The notes beneath the pieces are model-generated. The model ran no database searches. It was given only the letters and a program-made list of their open reading frames with translations, and was not told the origin of the DNA. The position numbers were made by a program, and so were the translations under genes. A DNA stretch of 49,734 nt from an uncultured Prevotellaceae bacterium (GTDB lineage Bacteria > Bacteroidota > Bacteroidia > Bacteroidales > Bacteroidaceae): the NCBI GenBank assembly GCA_902763615.1, contig CACWSX010000037.1, positions 1 to 49,734 of the forward strand. Direction: 5' to 3'. Shown here in pieces: positions 35,590 through 44,807 of the stretch. The stretch's first letter is position 1. Every line of letters begins with the position of its first letter.

Positions 35590-37170
35590 CTACTGTAATG
35601 TTGATTCAATCTCTTCCTGCATGTCGATGAACTGCTGTTTAGCGTCATAGAACTCATACTGCAGGAAAGCCAGTTTCTGTGAGGGAACGATATGCACGCC
35701 CAATCCGTATTTCAGCTGCCATTGCATCTTCAGGCTGAAGACGCCTTTGTTGATATAGGCCGCCACATAGGGGTGTACATGCAAATAGAACCTTTTGATG
35801 CCGATTTTGTTGACCATGGTGTCAATCTTGCTCTCTAACTGGTCTGTAAACAGGATGCTTGACTTGATTTTTCCTGAACCGTGACAGGTGGGACATTCTT
35901 CTTCCACGTTCACGTCCATAGCCGGACGTACGCGCTGACGGGTAATCTGCATCAGTCCGAATTTCGAAAGGGGCAGGATGTTGTGGCGGGCACGGTCTTT
36001 CTGCATGTTCTTACACATGCGCTCATAAAGAATCTGACGGTCTTCCGCCAGTTTCATGTCGACGAAATCTACCACGATGATACCTCCCATGTCGCGAAGT
36101 CTCAGCTGACGGGCCAGTTCGTCAGCTGCGCCGAGATTCGTCTCCAACGCATTGGCTTCCTGACCGTTTTCCTTTTTCACGCGAGTACCGCTGTTCACAT
36201 CTACCACGTGCATGGCCTCCGTATGCTCGATGATCAGATAGGCTCCATGTTTGTAATTGACGGTTCGTCCGAATCCTGACTTTAGCTGCTTGGTGACATT
36301 GAAATTGTCAAAAATGGGCACCGTACCGTTGTAAAGTTTCACGATGTCCTTTTTCTCCGGAGCAATCATACCGAGGTAGTCGCGAATCTGCTCGCCAATT
36401 ACCTCGTCGTTCACTTGAATGCTGTCGTAAGTGGGATTGAACAAGTCGCGCAGCAAAGCTACGGTTCGGCTTTGTTCCTCAAAACAGAGTACAGGCCTTT
36501 CTACGGTCTTCTGTACCTTTGTGATGGCGTCTTCCCAGCGCTTGAGTAGGATTTTCAACTCCGCATCCAGTTCAGCTGCTTTTTTCCCTTCGGCTACAGT
36601 TCGTACAATCACACCGAAGTTCTTGGGCTTGATACTCTGGATGAGTTGTTTCAGACGACTCCTTTCTTCACCTTTCTTGATTTTGGTCGATACGGAAACG
36701 GTGTTGTCGAAGGGCATCAGCACGAGATATCGTCCTGCGAAGCTGAGTTCGCACGTCAGACGGGGTCCCTTTGTATTGATAGGTTCCTTGACAATCTGTA
36801 CCATAATCTCCTGACCCACCTTCAGCGTATTGGCGATGCTGCCGTCCTTGGGCAGTGTAGGCTGGATGGTGGCTTTCTGGATCGGGTAGAGTTTTTTACG
36901 GTCGCTTGCTACCTGTTTCAGGTATTTTTCATAAGAGCAGAATTGAGAGCCCAGGTCAAGATAATGCAGGAATGCGACACGCTCAGCACCGACATCCACA
37001 AAACAGGCGTTCAGTCCGGGCATCAGTTTTTTCACCTTTGCCACATAGATGTTGCCCACGGAGAACGATGCCGACCGCTGCTCCTTCTGGTATTCCACCA
37101 GTGTCTTGTCCTCGAGCAGTGCGATCGAGATGTCCTTCGGTTGCACATCAATGATAACTTCACTTGTCAT
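35590..37170 (-). CDS. rng: Rne/Rng-family ribonuclease
   Basis: The product has 526 residues, the size of RNase G. An S1-like domain lies near the start (VGNIYVAKVKKLMPGLNACF, VDVGAERVAFLHYLDL). The catalytic region contains VVDFVDMKLAEDRQILYERM with the metal-binding Asp residues. A zinc-link motif CPTCHGSG follows near residue 408. It cleaves single-stranded RNA and matures 5' ends of rRNA. The GT2 gene follows 16 bases downstream. Confidence 0.93.
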   Translation of the reverse strand: MTSEVIIDVQPKDISIALLEDKTLVEYQKEQRSASFSVGNIYVAKVKKLMPGLNACFVDVGAERVAFLHYLDLGSQFCSYEKYLKQVASDRKKLYPIQKATIQPTLPKDGSIANTLKVGQEIMVQIVKEPINTKGPRLTCELSFAGRYLVLMPFDNTVSVSTKIKKGEERSRLKQLIQSIKPKNFGVIVRTVAEGKKAAELDAELKILLKRWEDAITKVQKTVERPVLCFEEQSRTVALLRDLFNPTYDSIQVNDEVIGEQIRDYLGMIAPEKKDIVKLYNGTVPIFDNFNVTKQLKSGFGRTVNYKHGAYLIIEHTEAMHVVDVNSGTRVKKENGQEANALETNLGAADELARQLRLRDMGGIIVVDFVDMKLAEDRQILYERMCKNMQKDRARHNILPLSKFGLMQITRQRVRPAMDVNVEEECPTCHGSGKIKSSILFTDQLESKIDTMVNKIGIKRFYLHVHPYVAAYINKGVFSLKMQWQLKYGLGVHIVPSQKLAFLQYEFYDAKQQFIDMQEEIESTLQ

Positions 37171-37296
37171 TGTCTTTTGCTTGTCTTGATAGTGGGTTTT
37201 AACTCAAAAGGGTGTGTCGCCATCCTTCTCGGATCTGCAGACACACTCCTTTCATTTCTTTTGCTACGTCTGTCCGTTGCGGGCAGTAATCAGCGA

Positions 37297-37386
37297 TTAC
37301 TTGCTCTTATGACGGTTCTTGCGCAGTCTCTTCTTACGCTTGTGAGTAGCCATCTTATGGCCCTTCTTTTTCTTTCCGTTTGGCAT
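37297..37386 (-). CDS. COX24/AURKAIP1-like small ribosomal protein
   Basis: The product has 29 residues, more than half Lys, Arg or His: MPNGKKKKGHKMATHKRKKR at the start, ending NRHKSK. This matches the tiny AURKAIP1/COX24-domain proteins conserved in Bacteroidota, related to mitochondrial mS38, which bind the ribosome. It lies between rng and HU on the same strand. It is too short for most gene finders. Confidence 0.8.
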   Translation of the reverse strand: MPNGKKKKGHKMATHKRKKRLRKNRHKSK

Positions 37387-37422
37387 AATACTTAAATGTT
37401 TTATTGTTAAAATTCAGATCTT

Positions 37423-37701
37423 TTATTTCAACATCTTCTCAATGAAGCTCTTAGAAGGCTTGAATGCGGGGAAATCGTGGGCATCAATAACCAATGTCGT
37501 ATTCTTGGAAATATTACGAGCAGTCTTGGCTGCACGATGCTTCACGGTAAAGGTACCGAATCCACGCAGGTATACGTTCTCTTTGTTATCCGCCAGGCTT
37601 ACGCGGATCTCTTCCATAAAAGCTTCTACAGTAGCGGCCACATCTTTCTTGGCAATACCTGTTTCTTCAGCAATTCTGTTGATGATTTCTGCCTTTGTCA
37701 T
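37423..37701 (-). CDS. HU-family DNA-binding protein
   Basis: The product has 92 residues, a canonical HU/IHF length. It has MTKAEIINRIAEETGIAKKD at the start, the beta arm VYLRGFGTFTVKHRAAKTAR and a C-terminal helix. Unlike the HU-like genes at the window ends it has no tail. It binds and bends DNA as a dimer. A -7 box (TAACTTTG, 37761-37768 minus) lies upstream, and the COX24-like gene follows. Confidence 0.95.
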   Translation of the reverse strand: MTKAEIINRIAEETGIAKKDVAATVEAFMEEIRVSLADNKENVYLRGFGTFTVKHRAAKTARNISKNTTLVIDAHDFPAFKPSKSFIEKMLK

Positions 37702-37760
37702 ATTTGTCTTTTTCTATATATTAATAATGTGAATATCTGCTTTATCTCGATTTTGGACTG

Positions 37761-37768
37761 CAAAGTTA
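37761..37768 (-). promoter_or_regulatory. -7 element of the HU gene
   Basis: TAACTTTG on the minus strand lies 60 bases before the ATG. Confidence 0.55.
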
Positions 37769-37851
37769 CTAATTTTCAGCCGATTACAAAAATATTTCCC
37801 CATTTTTTTTTGAATTTTATGATTTTTGACAAGTATTTGCCCTCTTTTTTG

Positions 37852-37859
37852 TATCTTTG
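37852..37859 (+). promoter_or_regulatory. -7 element of the lipoprotein gene at 37883
   Basis: TATCTTTG lies 23 bases before the ATG and decides against the longer frame that begins upstream of it. Confidence 0.65.
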
Positions 37860-37882
37860 TGGCTGAAAATATGGTTTTTTGT

Positions 37883-38401
37883 ATGAAACAGCATTTATTT
37901 CTGATTCTCGTCGTTGTCGTTGTGGGATTTTTTGGTGCCTGCAGCAATCGCCAGCAGTCTCATGCTTATGTGAGTGAATTATCGGGGTCCGACAGCCTGT
38001 CGATACGTATGGGCAACTATACGCTTCTGAAGTATTATAGCAACCGTCTGGGTTTAAACATCAATTACCCTTCTTACCTCGTTCATCAGGATTTGCCTGA
38101 CGAAGTTGGCATGCAGGAACTTTTTATGATGGACGATGTGTCGATATCCGTGATGGTCGATTCGCTTAGTGGTATGATGCGCAGCTCAGGCCAGCGGATG
38201 ATGGGTATGGGCGCAGAACTGCTGGAAGTAGGCGATGATTATAGTATCCACGAAGGTCAGGACGAGAAGTGGGAATACTACGGAAAGGTGATCGACTCTG
38301 ACTCCTTGCGACAGATCACCGTGATGCTCAGATACTATCCGGAGCATGAGGATGCCGTCATTGAACTGAAAGAGTGGGTGAGAAACTTCGAAGTGCAATA
38401 A
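37883..38401 (+). CDS. lipoprotein of unknown function
   Basis: The product has 172 residues. The lipoprotein signal ends GFFGAC (Cys at about 19). The mature part has YYSNRLGLNINYPSYLVHQD, a pattern seen in small Bacteroidota lipoproteins that handle user-unknown envelope tasks; I cannot name the family. I chose the Met at 37883; a Met four residues earlier (37871) is also possible. It has its own promoter and terminator. Confidence 0.65.
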   Translation: MKQHLFLILVVVVVGFFGACSNRQQSHAYVSELSGSDSLSIRMGNYTLLKYYSNRLGLNINYPSYLVHQDLPDEVGMQELFMMDDVSISVMVDSLSGMMRSSGQRMMGMGAELLEVGDDYSIHEGQDEKWEYYGKVIDSDSLRQITVMLRYYPEHEDAVIELKEWVRNFEVQ

Positions 38402-38405
38402 AAAA

Positions 38406-38430
38406 TCCCAGCGTTTGGCTGGGACTTTTT
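38406..38430. terminator. terminator between the lipoprotein gene and rpiB
   Basis: TCCCAGC pairs with GCTGGGA across a 5-base loop, followed by five T bases. It serves the plus-strand gene and may also serve rpiB. Confidence 0.8.
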
Positions 38431-38432
38431 GT

Positions 38433-38873
38433 TTATTTGCAAGGGATTTTGTCGACGCGTTTCTGATGCCGTCCGCCCTCGAAGGTAGCGGTAAAGAACT
38501 CGTCCATAATCTTACGGGCCATGTTATTGTCGATGAATCGTCCAGGCATCACGAGCACATTGGCATCGTTGTGCTGACGAATCAGATGGGCTATCTCAGG
38601 AATCCAGCACAGCCCAGCACGCACTTGCTGATGCTTGTTCAGTGTGATGCTGATACCCTCACCACTACCACAGATAGCGATGCCGGGATACACCTCGCCG
38701 CTCTCGATGCCCTCTGCCAATGCGTGGCCGAAGTCGGGATAGTCTACTGAGGCGTCACTCCAGGTGCCGTAATCCTTATAGGGGTAACCCTTCTCCTCCA
38801 GATACTGGAGAACGAACTTCTTCAAAGCGTAGCCTGCGTGATCACAGGCTACACCTACTGTCTTTACTTCCAT
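38433..38873 (-). CDS. rpiB: ribose-5-phosphate isomerase B
   Basis: The product has 146 residues. It interconverts ribulose- and ribose-5-phosphate. Visible are ACDHAGYALKKF at the start, DYPDFGHALA, and the catalytic Cys in AICGSGEGISI. It shares one base with tkt, so the two pentose-phosphate genes form an operon. Confidence 0.95.
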   Translation of the reverse strand: MEVKTVGVACDHAGYALKKFVLQYLEEKGYPYKDYGTWSDASVDYPDFGHALAEGIESGEVYPGIAICGSGEGISITLNKHQQVRAGLCWIPEIAHLIRQHNDANVLVMPGRFIDNNMARKIMDEFFTATFEGGRHQKRVDKIPCK

Positions 38874-40885
38874 TATGCAAGCAGTTTCTTAACTTGATTG
38901 TACACGTTCTCACCTGTGAAGCCGAGCTTCTCATCGAGCACTTTGTAAGGAGCAGAGAAACCAAAGCTCTCCAGACCCCATACACAGCCGTCGGCACCTA
39001 CCAGACCCTCGAGGTTTACGGGCAGACCTGCGGTGAGACCGAACTTCTTCTTGCCTGCAGGCAGTACGCTCTGCTGATACTCCTTACTCTGACTGCGGAA
39101 CAGACCCTCAGAAGGAACGCTTACCACGCGTGTCTTGATGCCATCAGCAGCAAGCAGCTTGGCACCAGCCTCGAGGGTAGAAACCTCAGAACCTGAAGCC
39201 AGCAGGATCACGTCGTAATCCTCATCAGAACCTGCAACCACGTATGCACCCTTGGTAGCCTGTGTATAGTCGTTGCCCTCGGGCAGCATCTCGATATTCT
39301 GACGAGAGAAGATGAGTGCAGTCGGGGTGTCGATGTTCTCCATAGCCATGCGCCAGCAGACGGTGGTCTCCTCAGCATCAGCAGGACGAACTACCAATAC
39401 AGAGTTCTTGCCATGATGGTTCTTCAGCTTCTCCATCAGACGGATCTGTGCCTCCTGCTCAACAGGCTCGTGGGTAGGTCCATCTTCACCAACGCGGAAG
39501 GCATCGTGCGTCCAGATAAACTTCACGGGCAGCTCCATCAGGGCGGCCATACGAACGGCGGGCTTCATATAGTCAGAGAATACGAAGAAGGTACCGCAAG
39601 CGGGAATCACACCACCGTGCAAAGCCATACCGATACAGCAGCAAGCCATCGTCAGCTCAGCTACACCAGCCTCGAAGAAAGCACCGCTGAAGTCACCCTT
39701 CACGATGTCCTTGGTCTTCTTCAGGAAGCCGTTTGTGTTATCTGAATTGCTCAGGTCGGCAGAAGCACAGATCATATTGGGCACCTGCTCAGCCAGCTGA
39801 CCAAGTACAGCAGCACTGGCGCTACGAGTAGCCGAACCAGCCTTCTGCTCTACCTTGCTCCAGTCGATGACAGGAGCCTTGCCGCTGAACCACTCCTCGA
39901 GCTGCTTGGCCTGTACGGGATGACCCTTGGCCCACTCAGCCTTCTCAGCATAGCGCTCAGCTACAATCTTCTTCAGTTCTTCAGCACGCTTAGCATACAA
40001 TTCCTTTACCTCTGGGAAGATCTGGAATGGATTCTCAGGATCGGCACCCAGGTTCTTCATTGTGTTGATATAGGCGTCGCCACCGAGGGGAGCACCGTGG
40101 GTAGCGCAGTTGCTCTCGTAAGAACTGTTGTCAGCCTTGCGGGCACCCTTACCCATCACGCAGTGACCGATGATCAGTGAAGGACGCTCCTTCTCAGCCT
40201 GAGCCTTCTTGATAGCCTCGCGGATCTGGTCCACATCGTTACCGTCGATCTTCTGAACATACCAGCCCCATGCCTCGTATTTCTTGGCAGTGTCCTCACA
40301 GGTCACTACCTCTGTCTTGGTTGACAACTGGATATCATTGGCGTCGTAGAACATGATCAGGTTGTCGAGTCCCAGGTTACCTGCGATACGGCCTGCACCC
40401 TGCGAGATCTCCTCCTGCACACCACCATCAGAGATGTAGGCGTAGATGGTCTGGTTCATTACGTTGCCCAGACGAGCCTTCAGGAACTTGGCTGCGATGG
40501 CGGCACCTACGGCGAAGGTGTGACCCTGGCCGAGAGGACCAGAAGTGTTTTCGATGCCACGCTCAATCTCGCGCTCGGGGTGGCCAGGTGTGACAGAACC
40601 CCACTGACGCAGGTTCTTCAGGTCCTCGAGTGTGTACTTGCCAATCAGGCAGAGCTGGCTGTAGAGCATCGGAGCCATGTGACCAGGATCGAGGAAGAAA
40701 CGGTCGCGACCCTCCCATGCGGGATTCTCGGGGTCATACACTAAGAACTCACTGTACAGGGTGTTGATGAAGTCTGCACCACCCATAGCACCGCCGGGGT
40801 GACCCGACTTTGCCTTTTCTACCATCGAAGCAGCCAGGATACGGATGTTATCCGCTGCCATGTTCATAACTTTGTTGTCGTTCAT
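38873..40885 (-). CDS. tkt: transketolase
   Basis: The product has 670 residues, the usual length. The thiamine-diphosphate domain shows KSGHPGGAMGGADF, GPLGQGHTFAVGAA and SDGGVQEEISQGAG. The pyrimidine domain has EAGVAELTMACCCIGMALHG and THDAFRVGEDGPTHEPVEQ. It moves two-carbon units between sugar phosphates. It is co-transcribed with rpiB; the promoter is at 40922-40929. Confidence 0.97.
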   Translation of the reverse strand: MNDNKVMNMAADNIRILAASMVEKAKSGHPGGAMGGADFINTLYSEFLVYDPENPAWEGRDRFFLDPGHMAPMLYSQLCLIGKYTLEDLKNLRQWGSVTPGHPEREIERGIENTSGPLGQGHTFAVGAAIAAKFLKARLGNVMNQTIYAYISDGGVQEEISQGAGRIAGNLGLDNLIMFYDANDIQLSTKTEVVTCEDTAKKYEAWGWYVQKIDGNDVDQIREAIKKAQAEKERPSLIIGHCVMGKGARKADNSSYESNCATHGAPLGGDAYINTMKNLGADPENPFQIFPEVKELYAKRAEELKKIVAERYAEKAEWAKGHPVQAKQLEEWFSGKAPVIDWSKVEQKAGSATRSASAAVLGQLAEQVPNMICASADLSNSDNTNGFLKKTKDIVKGDFSGAFFEAGVAELTMACCCIGMALHGGVIPACGTFFVFSDYMKPAVRMAALMELPVKFIWTHDAFRVGEDGPTHEPVEQEAQIRLMEKLKNHHGKNSVLVVRPADAEETTVCWRMAMENIDTPTALIFSRQNIEMLPEGNDYTQATKGAYVVAGSDEDYDVILLASGSEVSTLEAGAKLLAADGIKTRVVSVPSEGLFRSQSKEYQQSVLPAGKKKFGLTAGLPVNLEGLVGADGCVWGLESFGFSAPYKVLDEKLGFTGENVYNQVKKLLA

Positions 40886-40921
40886 AATGAATAATTAATT
40901 AATCAATAGAAAATTTGCGTG

Positions 40922-40929
40922 CAAAGATA
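40922..40929 (-). promoter_or_regulatory. -7 element of the tkt-rpiB operon
   Basis: TATCTTTG on the minus strand lies 37 bases before the tkt ATG. Confidence 0.65.
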
Positions 40930-40972
40930 TAAAAAATTTTCGAAATAACCGATGTTTCTTGCAAAATTTAAT

Positions 40973-40980
40973 TATCTTTG
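40973..40980 (+). promoter_or_regulatory. -7 element of the GH97 gene
   Basis: TATCTTTG lies 29 bases before the GH97 ATG, divergent from the tkt promoter. Confidence 0.65.
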
Positions 40981-41008
40981 CACACAAAACCCATAAACAT
41001 TATTAAAA

Positions 41009-43042
41009 ATGAGAAAGAAACTATTATTTCTATTGCTGCTGACCAGCGCCGCGGCGATGGCACAGAAGGTTTTCCTGAGTTCGCCCAACAACCGGCTCGA
41101 AGTGATGATTGAAAACAACGGCGGTTTGGCTACCTATGCCGTCTATTATGATGGTGTGGAGGTGTTGCAGCCCTCGCGCTTAGGTTTCGAAGCCAATTTC
41201 GGCGACTTTACCCAGGGCCTGACCTTCAAGGAAAAGCCGCAGCAAGACACGTTGGACCTGATGCCATCGAAATTGGCTCACAGTACGATTTACTGGAACC
41301 GGAAAGTATTCAAGCATGCGAGTGCCAGTCTGGGTGACCATACCTATAATATCCCGTTCAAGAATGCCAAGGGGCAGGAAATGACGGTCGTGTTCCGACT
41401 GACGAACAACGACATCGCATTCCGCTACGAGATTCCCCGTCCGGGCGAGAATCCAAAGTGTGGCGTTATCCGTCGCGAGGTCAGTTCGTTCCGTTTCCCG
41501 GAGGGCACATGCACATTCCTCTGTCCGCAGATCGGTCCGATGACAGGGTGGGAGCGTACCAAACCCAGTTACGAGGAGGACTACGAGGCTGATGCACCGA
41601 TGGCAAAGCGTTCGCGATTCGGCCAAGGCTACACCTTCCCCTGCTTGTTCCGTATCCCCGTGACCGCTTCCGGCCAGCCTGACCAGACCAAGAAGAAAAA
41701 GGGCCAATCAGCGCCTTCGGCCAATGCCTGGGTGCTCATTTCCGAGACGGGTGTCGACGGCAGTTACGTGGGCTCTCATTTGAGCGACTATGCCCCAGAG
41801 ACCGGCTACACCATCGCTTTCCCGCAGCCAGGTGAGAACAACGGTCTCGGCTCTGCTGAGGCTGGTATCCCCTTGCCCTACAGCACGCCTTGGCGCACCA
41901 TCACCATTGGCGCTTCGCTGAAACCCATTGTCGAGACCACAATCCCCTACGAGCTTGTTTCGTCGAAATACAAGGCTTCCACCGACTATAAGCCCGGCCG
42001 CTACACCTGGTCGTGGCTCATATGGCAGGATGAGTCGATCAACTACGCCGATCAGGTGCAGTTCGTTGACCTCGCTGCCGCAATGGGCTATGAATACTGC
42101 CTCGTCGACAACTGGTGGGACCAGCGCATCGGCCGCGACAAGATTGAGGAACTCTCGAAATATGCCCAGTCGAAGGGCGTGAGCCTGATGCTTTGGTACA
42201 ACTCCAACGGCTACGAGAACGATGCGCCTCAGACCCCTCGCGACTGTATGTCGACAGCCATTGCCCGCGATAAGGAGATGGCGTGGCTGCAGAAGATCGG
42301 CGTGAAAGGCATCAAGGTCGATTTCTTCGGTGGCGACAAGCAATGCACGATGCAGCTTTACGAGGATATCCTCTTCGATGCCAACCGCTACGGCCTGCAG
42401 GTCATCTTCCACGGGTGTACGATTCCGCGCGGCTGGGAGATGATGTATCCCAACTATGTAGCTTCCGAGGCCGTGCTCGCCAGCGAAAATGTATTCTTCT
42501 CCGAGGGCCACGCTAAATCAGAGGCCTTCGAGCTCTGCCTGCACCCGTTTATCCGCAATGCTGTGGGCACGATGGACTGGGGCGGTACAATTATGAACAA
42601 GTACCTCTCGCGCGACAACAAGAGCCGTCACCGCCGCTACACTACCGATATCTTCGAGATGGCCGCAGCTATTACCAACCAGACGCCCATCCAATGCATC
42701 GCCATTCAGCCTAATAACCTCAACGAACTGCCACAGTTCGAACTCGACTTCCTGAAACAGGTGCCTACTACTTGGAGCCGTACGCGCTTCCTCGATGGCT
42801 ATCCTGGTAAATATGTAGTGTTGGCGCGCAAACACGACGACACCTGGTATGTGGCGGGCCTGAATGCTGAGCCGCAGCCCAAGACACTCACTATCACGAT
42901 GAAGGAACTGGCAGACAAGACCGTTGATTATTATCTCGACGATGCGAAAACAAAAGAACCCCAGCTCCGTCAGCTGAAGTTCGACAAGAAAGGACAGGCG
43001 AAAGTCACCATCCAACCCATGGGAGGCATCATCCTGAAATAA
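41009..43042 (+). CDS. secreted GH97 glycoside hydrolase
   Basis: The product has 677 residues. A signal peptide (about 1-18, ending AAAMA) is followed by the N-terminal beta-super-sandwich, the catalytic barrel and a C-terminal beta domain. GH97 landmarks are WSWLIWQDESINYADQVQFV, YEYCLVDNWWD and GIKVDFFGGDKQ. Asp438 of that last motif corresponds to the nucleophile of retaining GH97 enzymes, so an alpha-galactosidase-type activity is more likely than the inverting SusB type (inference). It is monocistronic between a promoter and a terminator. Confidence 0.9.
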   Translation: MRKKLLFLLLLTSAAAMAQKVFLSSPNNRLEVMIENNGGLATYAVYYDGVEVLQPSRLGFEANFGDFTQGLTFKEKPQQDTLDLMPSKLAHSTIYWNRKVFKHASASLGDHTYNIPFKNAKGQEMTVVFRLTNNDIAFRYEIPRPGENPKCGVIRREVSSFRFPEGTCTFLCPQIGPMTGWERTKPSYEEDYEADAPMAKRSRFGQGYTFPCLFRIPVTASGQPDQTKKKKGQSAPSANAWVLISETGVDGSYVGSHLSDYAPETGYTIAFPQPGENNGLGSAEAGIPLPYSTPWRTITIGASLKPIVETTIPYELVSSKYKASTDYKPGRYTWSWLIWQDESINYADQVQFVDLAAAMGYEYCLVDNWWDQRIGRDKIEELSKYAQSKGVSLMLWYNSNGYENDAPQTPRDCMSTAIARDKEMAWLQKIGVKGIKVDFFGGDKQCTMQLYEDILFDANRYGLQVIFHGCTIPRGWEMMYPNYVASEAVLASENVFFSEGHAKSEAFELCLHPFIRNAVGTMDWGGTIMNKYLSRDNKSRHRRYTTDIFEMAAAITNQTPIQCIAIQPNNLNELPQFELDFLKQVPTTWSRTRFLDGYPGKYVVLARKHDDTWYVAGLNAEPQPKTLTITMKELADKTVDYYLDDAKTKEPQLRQLKFDKKGQAKVTIQPMGGIILK

Positions 43043-43047
43043 AAAGA

Positions 43048-43069
43048 AATCCCGCCAAACGGCGGGATT
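43048..43069. terminator. terminator between GH97 and GH51
   Basis: AATCCCGCC pairs perfectly with GGCGGGATT across a 4-base loop, with a T-rich stretch on both outer sides. Confidence 0.75.
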
Positions 43070-43094
43070 CTTTATTGTTGTCGGGATTCTTTGT

Positions 43095-44687
43095 TTATTT
43101 GATGTTCAGCACCACGATCGATTTCGCGGGCACCTTCACCGTCAGCACGCCTTTGGCGATTTTGGCGTCGCTGTAGGCCTTGGGGGCCACCACGTTGGGA
43201 TTCTTGAAATCATTGTAGTCAGCCACGTTCTTCGAGGTCAGGATTCTACCTGAGACACTCTTGGCATTGTAGCCGTCGATGGCAAAGTCGATGGTCTGGT
43301 CCTTGTCGAGGCTCACGTTGGTCACTGCGAGCACCAGACTGCCGTCAGTGGTCTTCGCAGCTGAGGCCGAGAGCATGGGGCAGGGGCGGTAACCGGCATC
43401 CTTCGCGTCCTTCTTCTCCTTGAAGTAGGCCTTGCTTACGGCCATCACCTCACTCTCGAGGTCTACGGGCAGATAGGTAGCCTCCATAAACGGTGTGTAC
43501 ATCTCAAACACGTGGTAGGTTGGTGTGAGCACCATGTGGCCCGTGCCCTCCTGATCGGTGAGGATCATCGACTGCAGCACGTTCACGATCTGTGCGATGT
43601 TGGCCATCTTCACACGGTCGGTATATTTGTGGAATACGTTCAGGCTCAGCGAAGCCACGAAGGCGTCGCGCAGGGCGTTCTGCTGATACAGGTGTCCGCT
43701 GATGGTGCCAGGCTCCTCGTCCCACCAGGTGCCCCACTCATCCACGAGCAGTCCCACCTTGCCCTTCGGATCCTTTTTGTCCATGATGGCCTTATGCTTC
43801 TGGATCACCTCCTCAATCTCCAGACACTTACCCAGTGCCCAGTAATACTGGTCGTTGTCGAACTTCGTGGCCGAGCCCTTCGAGCCTTCCCAGCCCGAGC
43901 AGGTATAGTAGTGGAGCGATACACCCTGCATCCTGTCGCCGATCTTGTCCATCAGCACCTCCGTCCAGTTGTAGTCATAGTCTGAGGCACCTGAGCCGAT
44001 ACGGTAGAGTTTGTTGCCTGTGTAGTCGCGCAGGTAGGTGTTAAACTTGCGGAATTCGTCAGAATAATACTCTGGCGTCATATTACCACCGCAGCCCCAG
44101 GCCTCGTTGCCGATACCGAAATATTTCACGTGCCAGGCTTTGTCGCGGCCGTTCTGACGGCGCAGACGGGCCATCGGCGTGTCACCGTCTGAGGTCATGT
44201 ATTCCACCCACTGGGCCATCTCCTTCACTGTGCCTGAGCCCACGTTACCGCTGATATACGGTTCGCAGCCCAGCATCTCGCAGAGGTTCAGGAACTCGTG
44301 CGTACCGAATGAGTTGTCCTCGATGGTGCCGCCCCAGTTGTTGTTGCGCAGCGAGGGGCGCTTGTCCTTCGGGCCGATACCGTCCATCCAATGATAGTCG
44401 TCGGCAAAGCAGCCGCCCGGCCAGCGCAGCACGGGCACCTTCAGCACCTTCAGGGCCTCGAACACGTCCTTGCGATAGCCGTTGATGTTGGGAATCTTCG
44501 AGTTCTCACCCACCCAGAGACCGCCGTAGATACAGCTGCCTAAGTGCTCTGAGAACTGGCCGTAAATCTCCTTGTTGATTTTGGCTCCAGCCTTGTCAGC
44601 ATGGATGGTAGCCTTCACGTTGCCAGCGGCCGTTGCGCCTGTGGCAAAGGCCAGTGCGATGGTTGCACAGAAAAGTAGTTTTTTCAT
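43095..44687 (-). CDS. secreted GH51 alpha-L-arabinofuranosidase
   Basis: The product has 530 residues. A signal peptide (about 1-20, ending ATGATA) is followed by the GH51 barrel: [32 protein letters not shown], the acid/base Glu195 in GNEAWGCGG and the nucleophile Glu317 in [16 protein letters not shown]-terminal beta domain ends [10 protein letters not shown]. It removes arabinofuranose from arabinan or arabinoxylan. I chose the Met before the signal peptide rather than one 21 codons upstream. The divergent GH31 gene suggests joint use on plant cell-wall glycans. Confidence 0.92.
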   Translation of the reverse strand: MKKLLFCATIALAFATGATAAGNVKATIHADKAGAKINKEIYGQFSEHLGSCIYGGLWVGENSKIPNINGYRKDVFEALKVLKVPVLRWPGGCFADDYHWMDGIGPKDKRPSLRNNNWGGTIEDNSFGTHEFLNLCEMLGCEPYISGNVGSGTVKEMAQWVEYMTSDGDTPMARLRRQNGRDKAWHVKYFGIGNEAWGCGGNMTPEYYSDEFRKFNTYLRDYTGNKLYRIGSGASDYDYNWTEVLMDKIGDRMQGVSLHYYTCSGWEGSKGSATKFDNDQYYWALGKCLEIEEVIQKHKAIMDKKDPKGKVGLLVDEWGTWWDEEPGTISGHLYQQNALRDAFVASLSLNVFHKYTDRVKMANIAQIVNVLQSMILTDQEGTGHMVLTPTYHVFEMYTPFMEATYLPVDLESEVMAVSKAYFKEKKDAKDAGYRPCPMLSASAAKTTDGSLVLAVTNVSLDKDQTIDFAIDGYNAKSVSGRILTSKNVADYNDFKNPNVVAPKAYSDAKIAKGVLTVKVPAKSIVVLNIK

Positions 44688-44719
44688 ATCGTAATTTAGT
44701 TTTAAAAACAATTTGGCTA

Positions 44720-44727
44720 CAAAGATA
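44720..44727 (-). promoter_or_regulatory. -7 element of the GH51 gene
   Basis: TATCTTTG on the minus strand lies 32 bases before the GH51 ATG. Confidence 0.65.
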
Positions 44728-44807
44728 CGAAATATTTTCGAGCCTGACAAATATAAATGATAATAATTCGGAAAAAATTCCGTTAAAATAAAAAAGGTAT
44801 AACGATT

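Noticed and set aside
41708-42511. 267-residue frame antisense to GH97
   Set aside because: Shadow of the GH97 coding sequence, with no recognisable domain.
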